Source: an uncultured Alistipes sp. (GTDB lineage Bacteria; Bacteroidota; Bacteroidia; Bacteroidales; Rikenellaceae). Taken from it: 42,912 bases of DNA. The notes below the pieces were generated by a model. The model had not been told where the DNA came from. It was given only the letters and a program-made list of their open reading frames with translations, and made no database searches. The position numbers and the translations under genes were made by a program. Positions 42,353 to 42,912 of this stretch are shown here, piece by piece. Within the stretch, counting starts at the first letter, position 1; each line of letters starts with the position of its first letter. The stretch covers positions 1 through 42,912 of the forward strand of contig CAPXWY010000007.1 of the NCBI GenBank assembly GCA_948736885.1, written 5' to 3'.

Positions 42353-42756
42353 GACTGCGGATTTTTGGCGTTGCGCATGATTTCGAGAATTTCCGCCTGC
42401 TCGGCCGACGAAATCTTTTCGTGGCGCGAGAAGAACGACACCAGCTGTGCCAGCGAACCGTCGAAGTAGGAGGTCAGCATCGACGACATCATCCGGCGGG
42501 CATAGGCTTCGCGCGTGACGAGCGGGTGGTAGCGGTGGCTTTTCCCCTCGGCTGTATGAGCCACGAAACCTTTGTTTTCGAGGATTTTCAGAAACGTGGC
42601 GACGGTCGTGTACTTGGGCTGCGGTTCGTCGGTGCGGCCGATGATTTCGCTTACTGCCGCGTTGCCCAATTCCCAAAGAATGCGCATGATTTCTTCTTCG
42701 CCGCGGGTCAGCTCCGGAATCGGTCGGCCGCTTTCGGTTGGTTTTCGGTTTTTCAT
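42349..42756 (-). CDS. BlaI/MecI/CopY-family repressor
   Basis: This 135-residue dimeric winged-helix repressor binds TACA/TACTA-type palindromes and is inactivated by its M56 partner. It begins after a short charged head with ELTRGEEEIMRILWELG (wing-helix start) and has PKYTTVATFLKILENKGFV (recognition helix region), then a helical dimerisation tail with the usual SxxxS cleavage zone not clearly identifiable. The stop overlaps the M56 start by 4 bp. The promoter ends four bases before its ATG, and two operators lie around the promoter. Confidence 0.93.
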   Translation of the reverse strand: MKNRKPTESGRPIPELTRGEEEIMRILWELGNAAVSEIIGRTDEPQPKYTTVATFLKILENKGFVAHTAEGKSHRYHPLVTREAYARRMMSSMLTSYFDGSLAQLVSFFSRHEKISSAEQAEILEIMRNAKNPQS

Positions 42757-42760
42757 ACGG

Positions 42761-42792
42761 CAAACCTACTACTAAATTTTTAGAAGAACAAA
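42761..42792 (-). promoter_or_regulatory. Promoter of the blaI-M56 operon
   Basis: On the minus strand TTTG (42789-42792), 20 bp, then TAGGTTTG (42761-42768). The -7 box ends four bases before the ATG at 42756. Confidence 0.75.
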
Positions 42793-42814
42793 TTTTTCTA
42801 CTAAAATTTTAGTA
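42770..42814. promoter_or_regulatory. Two BlaI-type operators at the blaI promoter
   Basis: A perfect 16-base palindrome TACTAAAATTTTAGTA lies at 42799-42814, just upstream of the -33 box. An imperfect copy, TACTAAATTTTTAGAA, lies at 42770-42785 between the -33 and -7 boxes. Their centres are 29 bp apart, near three helical turns. This fits autorepression by BlaI. Confidence 0.75.
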
Positions 42815-42852
42815 TTTGTTTGGGAGATTGCCGCGGAAGTGTGCCGGAAGCA

Positions 42853-42912
<60 letters not shown>

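Overview
This window looks like chromosome from a member of the Bacteroidota, most likely Rikenellaceae and probably Alistipes. Three things point there. The core genes are GC-rich. Promoters follow the Bacteroidota pattern (TTTG or TTG, 19-20 bp, TAnnTTTG). There is a V-type ATPase operon together with DUF4301 and M56/BlaI genes of the kind seen in that group. The genus is an inference; no rRNA is present.

Layout. Positions 1-4.7 kb form an AT-richer accessory block: a start-less HsdS specificity cassette, a tyrosine recombinase of the DNA-invertase type, a KAP-like P-loop NTPase, a zeta-toxin-like kinase with a coupled 52-residue protein, a repeat-filled gap and an autoinhibited (class III type) Fic protein. 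A tRNA-Arg(ACG) follows. From 5.0 to 13.8 kb are core genes: coaD-lpxD-ruvC, an orphan AT-rich membrane protein, tilS-holA-degenerate class IV aminotransferase, murB and a divergent DUF4301 gene. From 13.9 to 21.6 kb is a seven-gene V-type ATPase operon (E, DUF2764, A, B, D, I, K) with a probable Na+ site in the K ring. From 21.6 to 24.0 kb are a truncated lectin-like fragment, AT-rich repeats and an OafA/SGNH acyltransferase. From 24.1 to 32.9 kb is a minus-strand run in which neighbours touch or overlap: glutaminyl cyclotransferase, metH, metF, an M20 amidohydrolase and RNase R. Divergently come tig, clpP-clpX and transketolase, then a hairpin repeat array that has copied the 3' end of tkt. 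The end holds ung, an alkaline phosphatase lipoprotein, a BlaI/M56-TonB regulatory pair with a readable operator region, and a (GGGTGA)10 tract running off the window.

How the genes work together. The left block is a defence and stress-toxin island in which the recombinase probably shuffles the target specificity of a type I restriction system lying mostly left of the window. The V-ATPase operon couples ATP to ion transport. metH-metF form a folate/B12 methionine module. tig-clpP-clpX form a protein folding and degradation module. BlaI should repress its own operon through two TACTAAA-type palindromes around its promoter.

The strongest candidates for something new are the HsdS cassette/invertase pair with its KAP neighbour, the lysine-less aminotransferase-fold protein beside holA, the tkt-tail duplication array, and the G-quadruplex-like hexamer tract beside the blaI operators.
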